DNA of 64,000 bases from contig JBOFEA010000027.1 of assembly GCA_051647535.1 (NCBI GenBank), positions 70,666-134,665 of the forward strand, given 5' to 3'. Shown one piece after another: positions 53,090-61,883 of the stretch; the first letter of the stretch is position 1, and every line of letters starts with the position of its first letter. The notes below the pieces were generated by a model that did no database searches, was not told where the DNA came from, and was given only the letters and a program-made list of their open reading frames with translations. Origin of the DNA: Brevinema_A sp051647535 (GTDB lineage Bacteria > Spirochaetota > Brevinematia > Brevinematales > Brevinemataceae). Made by a program: the position numbers and the translations under genes.

Positions 53090-53117
53090 AATACTATATT
53101 TCTAAATATAGTATTCT
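53088..53117. repeat. Perfect hairpin after paralog 1
   Basis: A 14-bp perfect inverted repeat, AGAATACTATATTT and complement, with a two-base CT centre. It begins within the stop codon of the gene and has no T-run. Identical copies follow paralogs 2 and 3. It could stabilise or process the messenger, or terminate weakly. Confidence 0.8.
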
Positions 53118-53152
53118 AAAGAATTAATAAGATACTAGTTGATCCAAAATTT

Positions 53153-53224
53153 ATGTCTATTAAAACAATTTTTATTAGTGGGGGGATCTTTGGCGAAGAA
53201 TATCAGAAGAGTCAAAGAAAATAA
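53153..53224 (+). pseudogene. Truncated start of the ankyrin-type gene, copy 1
   Basis: ATG followed by SIKTIFISGGIFGEEYQ, then KSQRK and a stop. The first 18 codons match the start of the ankyrin-repeat pseudogene at 54545. The rest was replaced at the duplication junction by the leader of the next paralog. The stop lies 2 bases before the next ATG, so if translated it could couple to paralog 2. Confidence 0.7.
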
Positions 53225-53226
53225 AA

Positions 53227-53787
53227 ATGAAAAAATATATATTATTACTATTGATTATTCTTGTCAGTCCAATGATGGCACAAGAAAACAAACAAGCAAT
53301 TGGAAATTTCCCTTATATCAATAACACATTCAAAATGTATGTGGCGTTAGGATTACCTATAGGTTTGGGTTTTTTGTATGCACCGGAATTTAGAAGTTCT
53401 CTTAATGACAATGTATTACAAGTCGTAAGTTTTGATGTAAAGTTTTTAGGGTTTAGTATTATTCCTGAGCATTTAATGTATCTAGGAATAACTGCAAGTG
53501 TTCAATATAGTGTTGGAACGATATTAGTAACTGGTAGTCGCTTTTATGTTGATTTAATAGGAGCTGGTTGGGGATTTGCACCTGGACAAATGTATTTTAC
53601 ACTTAATACTCCTGGTTTTCAAAGTACGCTTCATAATGGATTTTATTGGGCTGTCAGAACAGCAATCAACTTTTCAAAATCATATTGTACAGGTTCTCTT
53701 TTAGTTGGTTTTGAAGGATATCTAGCAATAGGATATGATTTTGGCAAAAAAATCAATCCAAAAGACTACGAATCACGTATGAGATAG
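53227..53787 (+). CDS. Tandem outer-membrane protein paralog 2
   Basis: A 186-residue paralog with the same signal peptide and C-terminus as paralogs 1 and 3. The first 45 mature residues are nearly identical to paralog 1, and the centre (FLGFSIIPEHLMYLGITASV, APGQMYFTLNTPG) is clearly different. The ribosome site is weak (AAAGAAAA), so expression may depend on coupling from the short frame just upstream. Exported, probably an outer-membrane barrel; function unknown. Confidence 0.65.
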   Translation: MKKYILLLLIILVSPMMAQENKQAIGNFPYINNTFKMYVALGLPIGLGFLYAPEFRSSLNDNVLQVVSFDVKFLGFSIIPEHLMYLGITASVQYSVGTILVTGSRFYVDLIGAGWGFAPGQMYFTLNTPGFQSTLHNGFYWAVRTAINFSKSYCTGSLLVGFEGYLAIGYDFGKKINPKDYESRMR

Positions 53788-53815
53788 AATACTATATTTC
53801 TAAATATAGTATTCT
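53786..53815. repeat. Perfect hairpin after paralog 2
   Basis: Second copy of the 14-bp perfect inverted repeat with CT centre. Here about 13 bases of the following spacer are missing compared with the other two copies, which explains the shorter 679-bp repeat period. Confidence 0.8.
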
Positions 53816-53831
53816 AATTGATCTAAAATTT

Positions 53832-53903
53832 ATGTCTATTAAAATAATTTTTATTAGTGGGGGGATCTTTGGCGAAGAATATCAGAAAAGTCAAAGAAAA
53901 TAA
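53832..53903 (+). pseudogene. Truncated start of the ankyrin-type gene, copy 2
   Basis: Encodes MSIKIIFISGGIFGEEYQ, KSQRK, stop; same structure and junction as the copy at 53153. It also ends 2 bases before the next paralog start. Confidence 0.7.
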
Positions 53904-53905
53904 AA

Positions 53906-54481
53906 ATGAAAAAATATATATTATTACTATTACTTATTCTTGTCAGTCCAATGATGGCTCAAGAAAACAAACAGACCTCTCTGCCTAAATTTGCTTATAT
54001 TAATCCTTCTATCAAATTCTATTTTACCCTTGGATTGCCATTAGGTTTTGGACTTTTATTTGCACCAGAAATAAGATCCTCTATAAATAATAACGTATTG
54101 CATGTATTAAATTTTGATATTAAGTATATAGGTATTGATGTGTCGCCTACAGCTGTTGAATGTTCAGGAATTGGAGTTAATTTTCAATATAGTATAGGTT
54201 CGATCTTAGCGAGTGGTGGTCGCTTTTATGTTGACCTTATAGGTGTCGGATATAATTTAGGAATTATGGAAAGTCAGAGACCTTATTTAACTGTAAATAC
54301 AATAGGATTTCAGAATACATTAAGTAATGGTTTTTATTGGGGAATTAGAACATATCTAACCCTTATGAAAGATCGAAGAGAAACTGATCGTTGGAGAACT
54401 GGTTTTGGAGCATATCTAGCAATAGGGTATGATTTTGGCAAAAAAATCAATCCAAAAGACTACGAATCACGTATGAGATAG
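53906..54481 (+). CDS. Tandem outer-membrane protein paralog 3
   Basis: A 191-residue member of the same family. Signal peptide and C-terminal FGKKINPKDYESRM are conserved; the rest is the most diverged of the three (TSLPKFAYINPSIKFYFTLG, VSPTAVECSGIGVNFQYSIG). Its signal-peptide DNA is the best match to the relic at 41066. Predicted outer-membrane barrel of unknown function. Confidence 0.65.
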   Translation: MKKYILLLLLILVSPMMAQENKQTSLPKFAYINPSIKFYFTLGLPLGFGLLFAPEIRSSINNNVLHVLNFDIKYIGIDVSPTAVECSGIGVNFQYSIGSILASGGRFYVDLIGVGYNLGIMESQRPYLTVNTIGFQNTLSNGFYWGIRTYLTLMKDRRETDRWRTGFGAYLAIGYDFGKKINPKDYESRMR

Positions 54482-54509
54482 AATACTATATTTCTAAATA
54501 TAGTATTCT
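54480..54509. repeat. Perfect hairpin after paralog 3
   Basis: Third copy of the 14-bp perfect inverted repeat with CT centre, beginning in the stop codon of paralog 3. Confidence 0.8.
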
Positions 54510-54544
54510 AAAGAATTAATAAGATACTAGTTGATCTAAAATTT

Positions 54545-56397
54545 ATGTCTATTAAAATAATTTTTATTAGTGGGGGGATCTTTGACGAAGAATATCAACA
54601 ATTAATTACCTATACATTATTTACCACAAATGCTCAAGAGGTTGCTTTTTTAACAAAAAATGTCAAATCAAAAATAAATGTTCAAAAACAATGGCTGTAT
54701 CCTTTTGTAAGATAATCTACTCCTAAATTAATTGAACGTTTGGCAAACAATCCTGAATTTTTCCAAAAACTTGCTTCTCTTAATGTTTTATTATCTGGAG
54801 ATCATTTTATTCAAGAAATACTTGCTTTTGTTATTGAACAAAAGCAATACACGCAAATCCCGTTATGGTGGAAATTATTTCTCAAAATATATGAAAAACC
54901 TTATATTAGCGATTGCAAAGAAACTCCTTTTATTATTATATGAAAGGAAGTTATAAGCTTGCTAAAAATATTCTACAAGATACTCAGGCTCTTCAATTTT
55001 TGCAAGAGAATAAATTTTTGCCTAATGATAAAGATATGCTCTATAGACAGTTCCTTGATAATTTTTTTAATAGTTATAGTGTTAAACATACAGTAAAAGA
55101 AATATTACCTATCATTACAGCTTATCCTAAATCTGTTTATTATACAAATGAAGAAGGATTATCTGTGTATTTTCCTTTCTATTATGACAAAGATTTGTCT
55201 ATTTTAGTTAATTTTGGAGTGGACACAAATAATAAACAGTGGCAGTACCAAGCAAATATCGAGCAGTTGCTTACAAAAGTATTACAAAATGATGCTGAAG
55301 GAATTGGAAAGCTTATTTCTAAAATTTCTAATTTAAGTATTATTTCGAATCAAGCAATGTCTACTAATTTATATAAAGATTCGCTGTATCAAGTATTATT
55401 AAGACCGTTTAAACATTATGATTTTGATACAAATAGCTTTGTTTCTATTGTATCTGCGATCAAAGATAAAGGTTTCGATGTTAATTATTCTACTAATAAT
55501 TATACCTATTACAGATCTTTTGCTTTTGATTGCAATTATTCATCCGGTTGTTCTTATCATACAAATCTTCCTTTGTATTTAAAATATTTTACAATACCTA
55601 CTAATACTGTTGCTACTGAATTTTTTGAAGCTCCTTATCAAGAATTAAACAAAAATCCATATAGTTATATACTAGAAAAAATTATTACTCAAAATAATAT
55701 TAGTAATTTGATAGTAATGGTAAAATATGGTTATATCAACACTAATACAAATTCATTATTTTTACAATATCTCAGTGAAAAGAACCAATCACTGTTTTCC
55801 GTGATGAAGGAACAAAGCTCGCTTCAAAGTGAGGAATCAAAAGAACTTATTGCAAAAAGAAAAGCACAAGAGAAATTTTTCCAAGATGCACAAAATGGAA
55901 ATCTAAAAGCATTTCTTGCCTATAGTAAAACTAATGATATTAATGTTCGATCATTAAAAGGTACAACCGTATTATGGCCTATTTTAGACTCAATAGATTA
56001 CTACACTATATTCAAGGATCCACTCACAATTCTTTGATGATAGCTGCAACTTTTGATAATATATCAAATTTTGTTTTATTATTGCGAAATCCTGCTATTG
56101 ATTTTTCTTATACTAATGCCTTAGGAAATACGGTTCTTCATCATCTAGCACAAAATTATAGCGAAAATAACTGGGATACTTCTCCTTATGATATTTTAGA
56201 ACGAATTAAGCTTCTTCCAATTGAAAAATTGATGTAAACGCTACTAATAATGAGGGACTTACTTTCTATTGGTTGCTAAACAAAGCACCTTTTGGTGGAT
56301 ATGATGATAGGGATAAAAAAATGCAAAAAATTATTAATATTTTGAAAATTGATACTAATATCGGTAAAAAACTCAAAGTGGTGGTTTTCGTCAAATA
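54545..56397 (+). pseudogene. Ankyrin-repeat protein gene broken by a stop and frameshifts
   Basis: ATG at 54545 opens MSIKIIFISGGIFDEEYQ. The frame stops at 54713 and continues in frame (STPKLIERLANNPEFFQKL) to about 54930. It then shifts into 54913-56037 near a run of four T, shifts again near 56010, and again near 56233 at a run of five A, ending at 56397. Each junction is repaired by adding one base. The joined protein of about 610 residues has ankyrin-like units late in the sequence (LKAFLAYSKTNDINVRSLKG, NISNFVLLLRNPAIDF followed by TNALGNTVLHHLA, and VNATNNEGLTFYWLL). A hydrophobic stretch with stops follows (to about 56500) and may be a lost membrane anchor. Confidence 0.7.
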
Positions 56398-56714
56398 GTT
56401 GGATAATGCAAAAATAAGCAATAGTAGATTTAGCTTTTTAACTGTCTTACTAGAAATAATTATAACGGGAATACTTTTAGTTTAAGCTCTTGTATTTTAA
56501 AGAACAAGAAAATTAAATAAGTTTGTAAAAATGATGTCACATAAAACAATCACAATTTTGTGGAGATTTTTCTTAGAATTAAATCTTTATGTGTCAAGAT
56601 TTATTTAATTTATGATTAAAAAGGACTTTGTTTGGTAAGAAACCGGATCTATTTTTTCTTATCATCTTTTTTAAGTATGATCCTAAATATCGATCTTACT
56701 TATCAAATAAATCA

Positions 56715-56752
56715 AAAAAAAAAAGCACTACAAAATCGTAGTGCTTTTTAAT
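56715..56752. terminator. Intrinsic terminator
   Basis: AAAAAGCACTAC / GTAGTGCTTTTT with a six-base loop, A-run on the left and T-run on the right. It follows the broken ankyrin gene by about 320 bases of featureless DNA. Confidence 0.85.
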
Positions 56753-57311
56753 TATACCGCATATAATTGCAGGATAACTTCGTTTTAGATTGCTACATCT
56801 GTAATTAGTATAGCAGATTAATATGATATTGTCAACTATTTTCTAAATATATTTTCATACTATGGGATCATAGGAAATTCTGTTTTGATAGTCCACACTA
56901 ATGGCGACAAAATATCACTCTATTTGATGAAATTCTCAGAAGTTTCATGAAGATTTAAAATAGAAGAGATACGATCAATATGTAGTGTGCCTGTTGCTTA
57001 GTAAGTCCTTTATTCTCTCTGATACTTTAGATATCTATTTTTTCGAAAAATATTGAAACTTTCAGTAAATATAGCTTAGAATTTAGCAAATATATCTGAG
57101 AATACTCCATAAGAAAAGGCTCAAAAAATTAAGAATTATTTAAAATCAGATACAATATCTATAGGGTTAACAACATCATTACAGAGTGAAGGATATTTGA
57201 AAATAATATAGAACTCATGTCTCAAACTACTTGGGAAGTGTTTGCTGTAAGGGCAACATAGATCTTATTTATATTTGACATTTTAAGTTTTGACTCCTAT
57301 TATATCTTCCG
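56753..57311. other. Gene-poor region
   Basis: About 560 bases with no intact frame. Fragments such as IELMSQTTWEVFAVRAT before 57262 look like decayed coding sequence leading towards the barrel-like fragment at 57312, with several stops between them. Confidence 0.35.
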
Positions 57312-57608
57312 ATGCCTAATAATATTTTTACAGGTACTACTATGGTTGTTGGAATCGGATATGGAAATTGGGTACATAAAAAATTAGATAGTAATAAAAA
57401 AGGTTGGTTAATAGGAATGAATACAGCCTTATTATCTCAAATATATAATAGTTATGCAGCACAAGAAGATAAAGGATATAACAATGGTTGGGATTCAGAT
57501 TTAGGGATGACATCAAATATGAGAGTCATGTATCAATTAAATAGCAATGTGGGATTTATGATAGGATTTGATATATCGTATTATTTTCCATGGTCTTGTG
57601 CTACCTGA
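57312..57608 (+). pseudogene. Barrel-like protein fragment
   Basis: An open frame of 98 codons encoding strand-like segments typical of outer-membrane proteins (TMVVGIGYGNWVHKKLDS, GWLIGMNTALLSQIYNSY, VGFMIGFDISYYFPW). It lacks a signal peptide and a ribosome site before the ATG, and the DNA just upstream carries stops. It therefore looks like the C-terminal half of a decayed gene. The relation to the three paralogs is not clear. Confidence 0.45.
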
Positions 57609-58017
57609 TTTTTAACAGCTTGTATTCTAATTAAATAATCAAACAAAAATAAAAAAAGAGAAGAACGATCAAGAAAAGAATTAAAATTAAATGAGCTAGT
57701 TGCAACAGAGCAGGGTAAATATAAAAATAAGAGAAATGATTTTTGCTAAAACCAGTTTCCATACTTTCCAAGAATTTAAAATATAATAAGGAATTGATCT
57801 AAGAGAGTTTAAATATTCAAGTATTTTGTGAAGAACAAGTTGATACTGTGTTATTCTATTATAGAAGGAAAATAATAGAATGTATCTGTTGAAAGAAAGT
57901 GAATATTTGTGAAAAAATAGACAGATAGAAAAGTATAGTTTTTGTAATGGAACTTTGAATTGTAGTTTATTATTACAAAATGATTTAGACAAAACATTTA
58001 AATCAATGATTTAAATA
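57609..58017. other. Intergenic DNA before the ribose operon
   Basis: About 410 bases. A 98-codon minus-strand frame (57696-57992) has Phe, Leu, Tyr and Ile-rich content expected from AT-rich noise and no ribosome site; I do not call it. No repeat or RNA is recognised. Confidence 0.4.
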
Positions 58018-58045
58018 TTGATTTAATTTATAATTTTATTATACT
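58018..58045 (+). promoter_or_regulatory. Putative promoter of the ribose operon
   Basis: TTGATT at 58018-58023, 16 bases, TATACT at 58040-58045. The preceding ATCAATGATTTAAATATTGAT is an imperfect dyad and might bind a regulator; no rbsR gene is present in the window. Confidence 0.4.
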
Positions 58046-58098
58046 ATTCCAATAGTTGAGTTTTAGATTTGTGTAAAAATAAAACAAAGGAAGAAAAG

Positions 58099-58992
58099 AT
58101 GAAAGTGTTAGTTGCGGGAAGTTTAAATATGGATCTTATTGTACAAGTAGACCGCTTTCCCAATGAAGGAGAGACATTGTTGGGGAAAACTTTTACTCAA
58201 TTAATAGGAGGAAAAGGAGCAAATCAAGCTTCTGCATCTGCTAGACAAGATGTTGCTACAATGTTGTGGGGAGCCATAGGACAAGATGATTTTGGATCTT
58301 ATACACTCCAACGTTGTAAAGAATTAAACATTAATACAGTTGTTAGCAAGGTTTTTCAAAACACAGGTACAGCAATTATTGAAACCGATAATAATGGGAA
58401 GAATCGTATAGTTGTTATTCCTGGAGCTAATATAGAATTTACTCCGGAAAAAGTGAAAGAAAATCTTCATCTTTTAGACGAATATGATATTCTTGTTATG
58501 CAATTTGAAATTCCTCTAGATACAATTGTTTTCTTAGCAAAAGAAGCAAAAAAACGTCAAAAAGTCGTCATTGTGAATCCTGCGCCGGTACTTCCAATGA
58601 GTGAAGAGTTGCTTCAGAATATTGATTATATTATTCCCAATGAACATGAATTATCAGCAATCACAGGAAAAGAAACTGATACTCTTGAACAGATAGAGAG
58701 AGCGGTTCTTACCCTTAGTACCAAGGTACCTAATATTCTTGTGACTTTGGGAGAGAAAGGAGTGTATGTATTTTCCCCTTCTTTCAAAGGAATCATTAAA
58801 GGGTATAGAGTCAAAGCTATTGATACGACGGGAGCTGGGGATGCATTTATAGGTTCTTTTAGTGCTTCACTTGCAAAAGGGTTTTCTATCTATGATGCTG
58901 TTATTTACGCAAATAAATCTGCTGCGATTAGTGTCACTAAAAAAGGTGCATTCAATTCAGCCGGATCTCCGGAAGAAATTAAAAGTTTATGA
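58099..58992 (+). CDS. rbsK: Ribokinase
   Basis: Phosphorylates ribose to ribose-5-phosphate. PfkB-family kinase of 297 residues. The ATG at 58099 after AGGAAG gives MKVLVAGSLNMDLIV; the longer frame from 58069 has no ribosome site. Motifs: GGKGANQASASAR (substrate loop) and DTTGAGDAFIGSFSA with the catalytic Asp and anion hole. First gene of the operon rbsK-rbsD-rbsA-rbsC-rbsB; the kinase is more often placed last. Confidence 0.95.
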   Translation: MKVLVAGSLNMDLIVQVDRFPNEGETLLGKTFTQLIGGKGANQASASARQDVATMLWGAIGQDDFGSYTLQRCKELNINTVVSKVFQNTGTAIIETDNNGKNRIVVIPGANIEFTPEKVKENLHLLDEYDILVMQFEIPLDTIVFLAKEAKKRQKVVIVNPAPVLPMSEELLQNIDYIIPNEHELSAITGKETDTLEQIERAVLTLSTKVPNILVTLGEKGVYVFSPSFKGIIKGYRVKAIDTTGAGDAFIGSFSASLAKGFSIYDAVIYANKSAAISVTKKGAFNSAGSPEEIKSL

Positions 58993-59001
58993 AGGTAAAT
59001 T

Positions 59002-59403
59002 ATGAAAAAAACAGCTATGATAAATTCAAATATTTCAACAATTATTGCTCATTTAGGACATACGGATACTATTGCTATCGGTGATATGGGGCTTCCTATT
59101 CCGGATCATGTAGAAAAAATTGATCTTAGTATTAAAATGGGAGTGCCTACACTTAAAGAAGTACTAGATGCAATTTTAACAGAAATGTATGTAGAAGAAT
59201 ACACTTTTGCTGAAGAAGCAAATTCGGACTTTAGGATTCTCTGTAAAGAGTCTTTTGGTATTGCCCAAAAAGAACTCCCGCTACAAAAAACAGTAAGTCA
59301 TAAAGAATTCAAAGAATTATTAAACGATGTAAAAGCCGTTATCCGTACTGGTGAGGCTTTACCATATTATAATATTATTCTTAGATCAGGGGTGACATTT
59401 TAA
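59002..59403 (+). CDS. rbsD: D-ribose pyranase
   Basis: Interconverts the pyranose and furanose forms of ribose so that the kinase can use it. The 133 residues include ISTIIAHLGHTDTIAIGDMG with the catalytic His20 of this family, PIPDHVEKIDL and a conserved YYNIILRSGVTF C-terminus. AAGG precedes the ATG; 9 bases after rbsK. Confidence 0.95.
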   Translation: MKKTAMINSNISTIIAHLGHTDTIAIGDMGLPIPDHVEKIDLSIKMGVPTLKEVLDAILTEMYVEEYTFAEEANSDFRILCKESFGIAQKELPLQKTVSHKEFKELLNDVKAVIRTGEALPYYNIILRSGVTF

Positions 59404-59415
59404 GGAGTTTTTTTT

Positions 59416-60918
59416 ATGGAAAAATATGCTTTAACCATGAGAGATATTCAAAAATCCTTTGGAAATCTTCAAGTCCTTAAGAATGTTCAATTAAATCTCT
59501 ATAAAGGCGAAATTATGGCTCTTATGGGAGAAAACGGAGCCGGAAAATCTACTATGATGAAAATTCTCACAGGAATTGAAAGGTTGGATCATGGTACAAT
59601 GAGCTTGTTTGGAGAAGATTACACTCCTAAGAATGTTCAAGATTCCGAAAGCAAAGGGGTTGTTATTATTCATCAAGAACTAAATCTTTTTGATGAGATG
59701 ACTGTTTTAGATAATATTTTTCTAGGAAATGAAATTATCAAAAATGGTGTATGTATTGATTATCAAGCTGAAACAAAGGAACTTTTGGAATTATTTAAGA
59801 CCTTAAGTATTAACTTTGATCTAAAACAATATATACATGAACTTTCTATAGGACAGAGACAATTAGTAGAAATTGTCAAAGCTCTTCGAAAAAAAGCGGA
59901 AATTCTTATTATGGATGAACCTACTTCTGCGCTCAGTAAAGATGAAATTGAACATATTTTCAAAATACTCAAACTTCTCAAAGAAAAAGGTGTGGCAATT
60001 GTTTATATTTCGCATCGTATGCAAGAAATCTATCAAATTTGTGATCGTGTGACGGTTTTAAGAGATGGAGAATTTATTGCCGAGCACTCTCTCCAAAATT
60101 TACCGGAAGATGAGTTGATTAAATTAATGGTAGGACGTGAAATTTCTGATCCGTTTCCGTATCTTCTTATAGAACCTCAAGAAGAATATCTTACAGTAGA
60201 AAATCTTGAAAATGATTACGTAAAAAATATAAATTTTTCTTTACGAAAAGGAGAAATTCTTGGAATTGGGGGATTGATGGGAGCCGGAAGAACGTCCCTT
60301 GCTCATATTCTTTATGGACTTCAAAAATATACTTCCGGAACTATTAAAATAGCTGACAAGCCTGTTTCATTAAAAACACCTCAAGATGCTTTAAATTATC
60401 AAATTGTCTATATTTCTGAAGATAGAAAAGGTGATGGTTTATTTATAAATTTTCCTATCAGACATAATATTTCTATGCCATCTCTTCATATGATGACTAA
60501 TAAATTGGGACATATTTGTAAGGAATTAGAAGATAAACTTGGTAATACCTTTAAAGAACTTACAAAAGTCAAAGCAAATGATTTAGAAGTACCAGTATAT
60601 ACACTTAGCGGTGGTAACCAACAAAAAGTAGCTATTGCAAAAGCTTTACTGACAGGTCCTCGTGTGTTGATTCTTGATGAACCAACTAGAGGTATTGATA
60701 TTGGAGCAAGGAGAGAAATCTATACTTTAATTAATGAATTTAAAGCTAAAGGAACAGCAATAATTTTAATTTCATCGGATCTTCCGGAATTACTTGCTCT
60801 TAGTGATAAAGTTCTTGTTATGTCTGAAGGAAAAATGACAGGATTATTGAACGGTGAAGAAAAAAGTCCTGAAAACGTTATGAAATTAGCAGTTAACTAT
60901 TCTCAGGAGGTGTTATGA
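59416..60918 (+). CDS. rbsA: Ribose ABC transporter, ATP-binding protein
   Basis: A 500-residue double ATPase of the monosaccharide (CUT2) class. The first half has Walker A GENGAGKSTMMKIL, signature LSIGQRQLVEI and Walker B ILIMDEPTSAL. The second half has the altered P-loop GLMGAGRTSLAHIL, signature LSGGNQQKVAIAKAL and ILDEPTRGIDIG. The degenerate second P-loop is normal for RbsA. AAGGAG precedes the start. It overlaps rbsC by 4 bases (ATGA). Confidence 0.95.
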   Translation: MEKYALTMRDIQKSFGNLQVLKNVQLNLYKGEIMALMGENGAGKSTMMKILTGIERLDHGTMSLFGEDYTPKNVQDSESKGVVIIHQELNLFDEMTVLDNIFLGNEIIKNGVCIDYQAETKELLELFKTLSINFDLKQYIHELSIGQRQLVEIVKALRKKAEILIMDEPTSALSKDEIEHIFKILKLLKEKGVAIVYISHRMQEIYQICDRVTVLRDGEFIAEHSLQNLPEDELIKLMVGREISDPFPYLLIEPQEEYLTVENLENDYVKNINFSLRKGEILGIGGLMGAGRTSLAHILYGLQKYTSGTIKIADKPVSLKTPQDALNYQIVYISEDRKGDGLFINFPIRHNISMPSLHMMTNKLGHICKELEDKLGNTFKELTKVKANDLEVPVYTLSGGNQQKVAIAKALLTGPRVLILDEPTRGIDIGARREIYTLINEFKAKGTAIILISSDLPELLALSDKVLVMSEGKMTGLLNGEEKSPENVMKLAVNYSQEVL

Positions 60919-61856
60919 AGTTTCTAACAACTATTATAAAAAAAAATAGTATTTTTATTTTCTTTGTGTTATTTGCAATTATTATCGCCTTTATAGAACC
61001 AAGATTTTTATCTGTTAATAATGTGCTAAATGTTTTTAGACAAACATCTATTAACGCTATTATTGCAGCCGGAATGACATTGGTTATCTTATCCGGAGGG
61101 ATAGATCTTTCTGTTGGTTCTATCTTTGCTCTAAGTGCTTCTATTGGAGCTATTGCCATGATTAATGGATTAGGATTTGCTGCGACGTTTATTATTACAT
61201 TATCAACAGGAATGTTTTTTGGAGCAATCAATGGATTTTTAGTCGGTTATCTGAAAATACAGGCCTTTATTGCAACATTAATTACAATGACATTTGCTAG
61301 AGGATTAACTTATATTATTTCCGGTGGAAATCCTATTACAATGGGTATGGATATTCCCGGAATTAATGCGTACCATTATATTGGTGGGGGATATTTCTTA
61401 GGACTTCCCATGCCTGTAATTATTACAATATTGCTCTATGCTGTATTAATATGGCTTCTTTCTTATACAAAATTTGGACGTTATACGTATGCTATTGGCG
61501 ATAATGAAAAGGCTGCAATTCTCTGTGGTATTGACTCTTCAAAAATTAAAGTCATTTTATATACTATTTGCGGTACAACTGCTGCATTATCAGCATTAGT
61601 ACTTACTTCTCGTTTATCGTCTGCGCCTCCAACGGCCGGTACGGGATATGAATTAGATGCTATTGCTGCTGTAGTTTTAGGAGGAACTTTACTTAGTGGA
61701 GGAAAAGGTCTAATCGCTAAAACTCTCTTAGGAGCTTTAATTATTTCTGTTTTAGCAAATGCACTTAATCTTCTTAATGTTTCTTCTTATTATCAGATGC
61801 TTGTTAAATCTATTGTTATCTTAATAGCCGTGATCAGTCATAAAAATAAATCTTAA
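60915..61856 (+). CDS. rbsC: Ribose ABC transporter, permease
   Basis: A 313-residue membrane protein with about nine helices, CUT2 permease family. Characteristic blocks: GMTLVILSGGIDLSVGSI (coupling region), FIATLITMTFARGL and ELDAIAAVVLGGTLLSGGKG. It overlaps rbsA through ATGA, so is translationally coupled, and precedes the binding-protein gene. Confidence 0.95.
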   Translation: MKFLTTIIKKNSIFIFFVLFAIIIAFIEPRFLSVNNVLNVFRQTSINAIIAAGMTLVILSGGIDLSVGSIFALSASIGAIAMINGLGFAATFIITLSTGMFFGAINGFLVGYLKIQAFIATLITMTFARGLTYIISGGNPITMGMDIPGINAYHYIGGGYFLGLPMPVIITILLYAVLIWLLSYTKFGRYTYAIGDNEKAAILCGIDSSKIKVILYTICGTTAALSALVLTSRLSSAPPTAGTGYELDAIAAVVLGGTLLSGGKGLIAKTLLGALIISVLANALNLLNVSSYYQMLVKSIVILIAVISHKNKS

Positions 61857-61883
61857 TAATAGTTATTGTGAAAGGAGGGTAAT

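Larger units (their letters stand above)
52508..54598 (+). repeat. Tandem array: barrel gene + hairpin + start of ankyrin gene, three units
   Basis: Units begin at the leader of each paralog and end after codon 18 of the ankyrin-type frame; start-to-start distances are 707 and 679 bases. The ends are nearly identical and the gene centres are not, so either the centres were exchanged or diversified, or the ends are kept alike by gene conversion. Confidence 0.85.

Noticed and set aside
54732..54956. 74-codon plus-strand frame MNVWQTILNFSKNLLLL as a separate small protein
   Set aside because: It is an out-of-frame reading of the broken ankyrin gene; the in-frame continuation of the 54545 frame is the family-like one.
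57696..57992. 98-codon minus-strand frame, Phe/Leu/Tyr-rich
   Set aside because: No ribosome site, low-complexity AT-driven composition, no recognisable domain.
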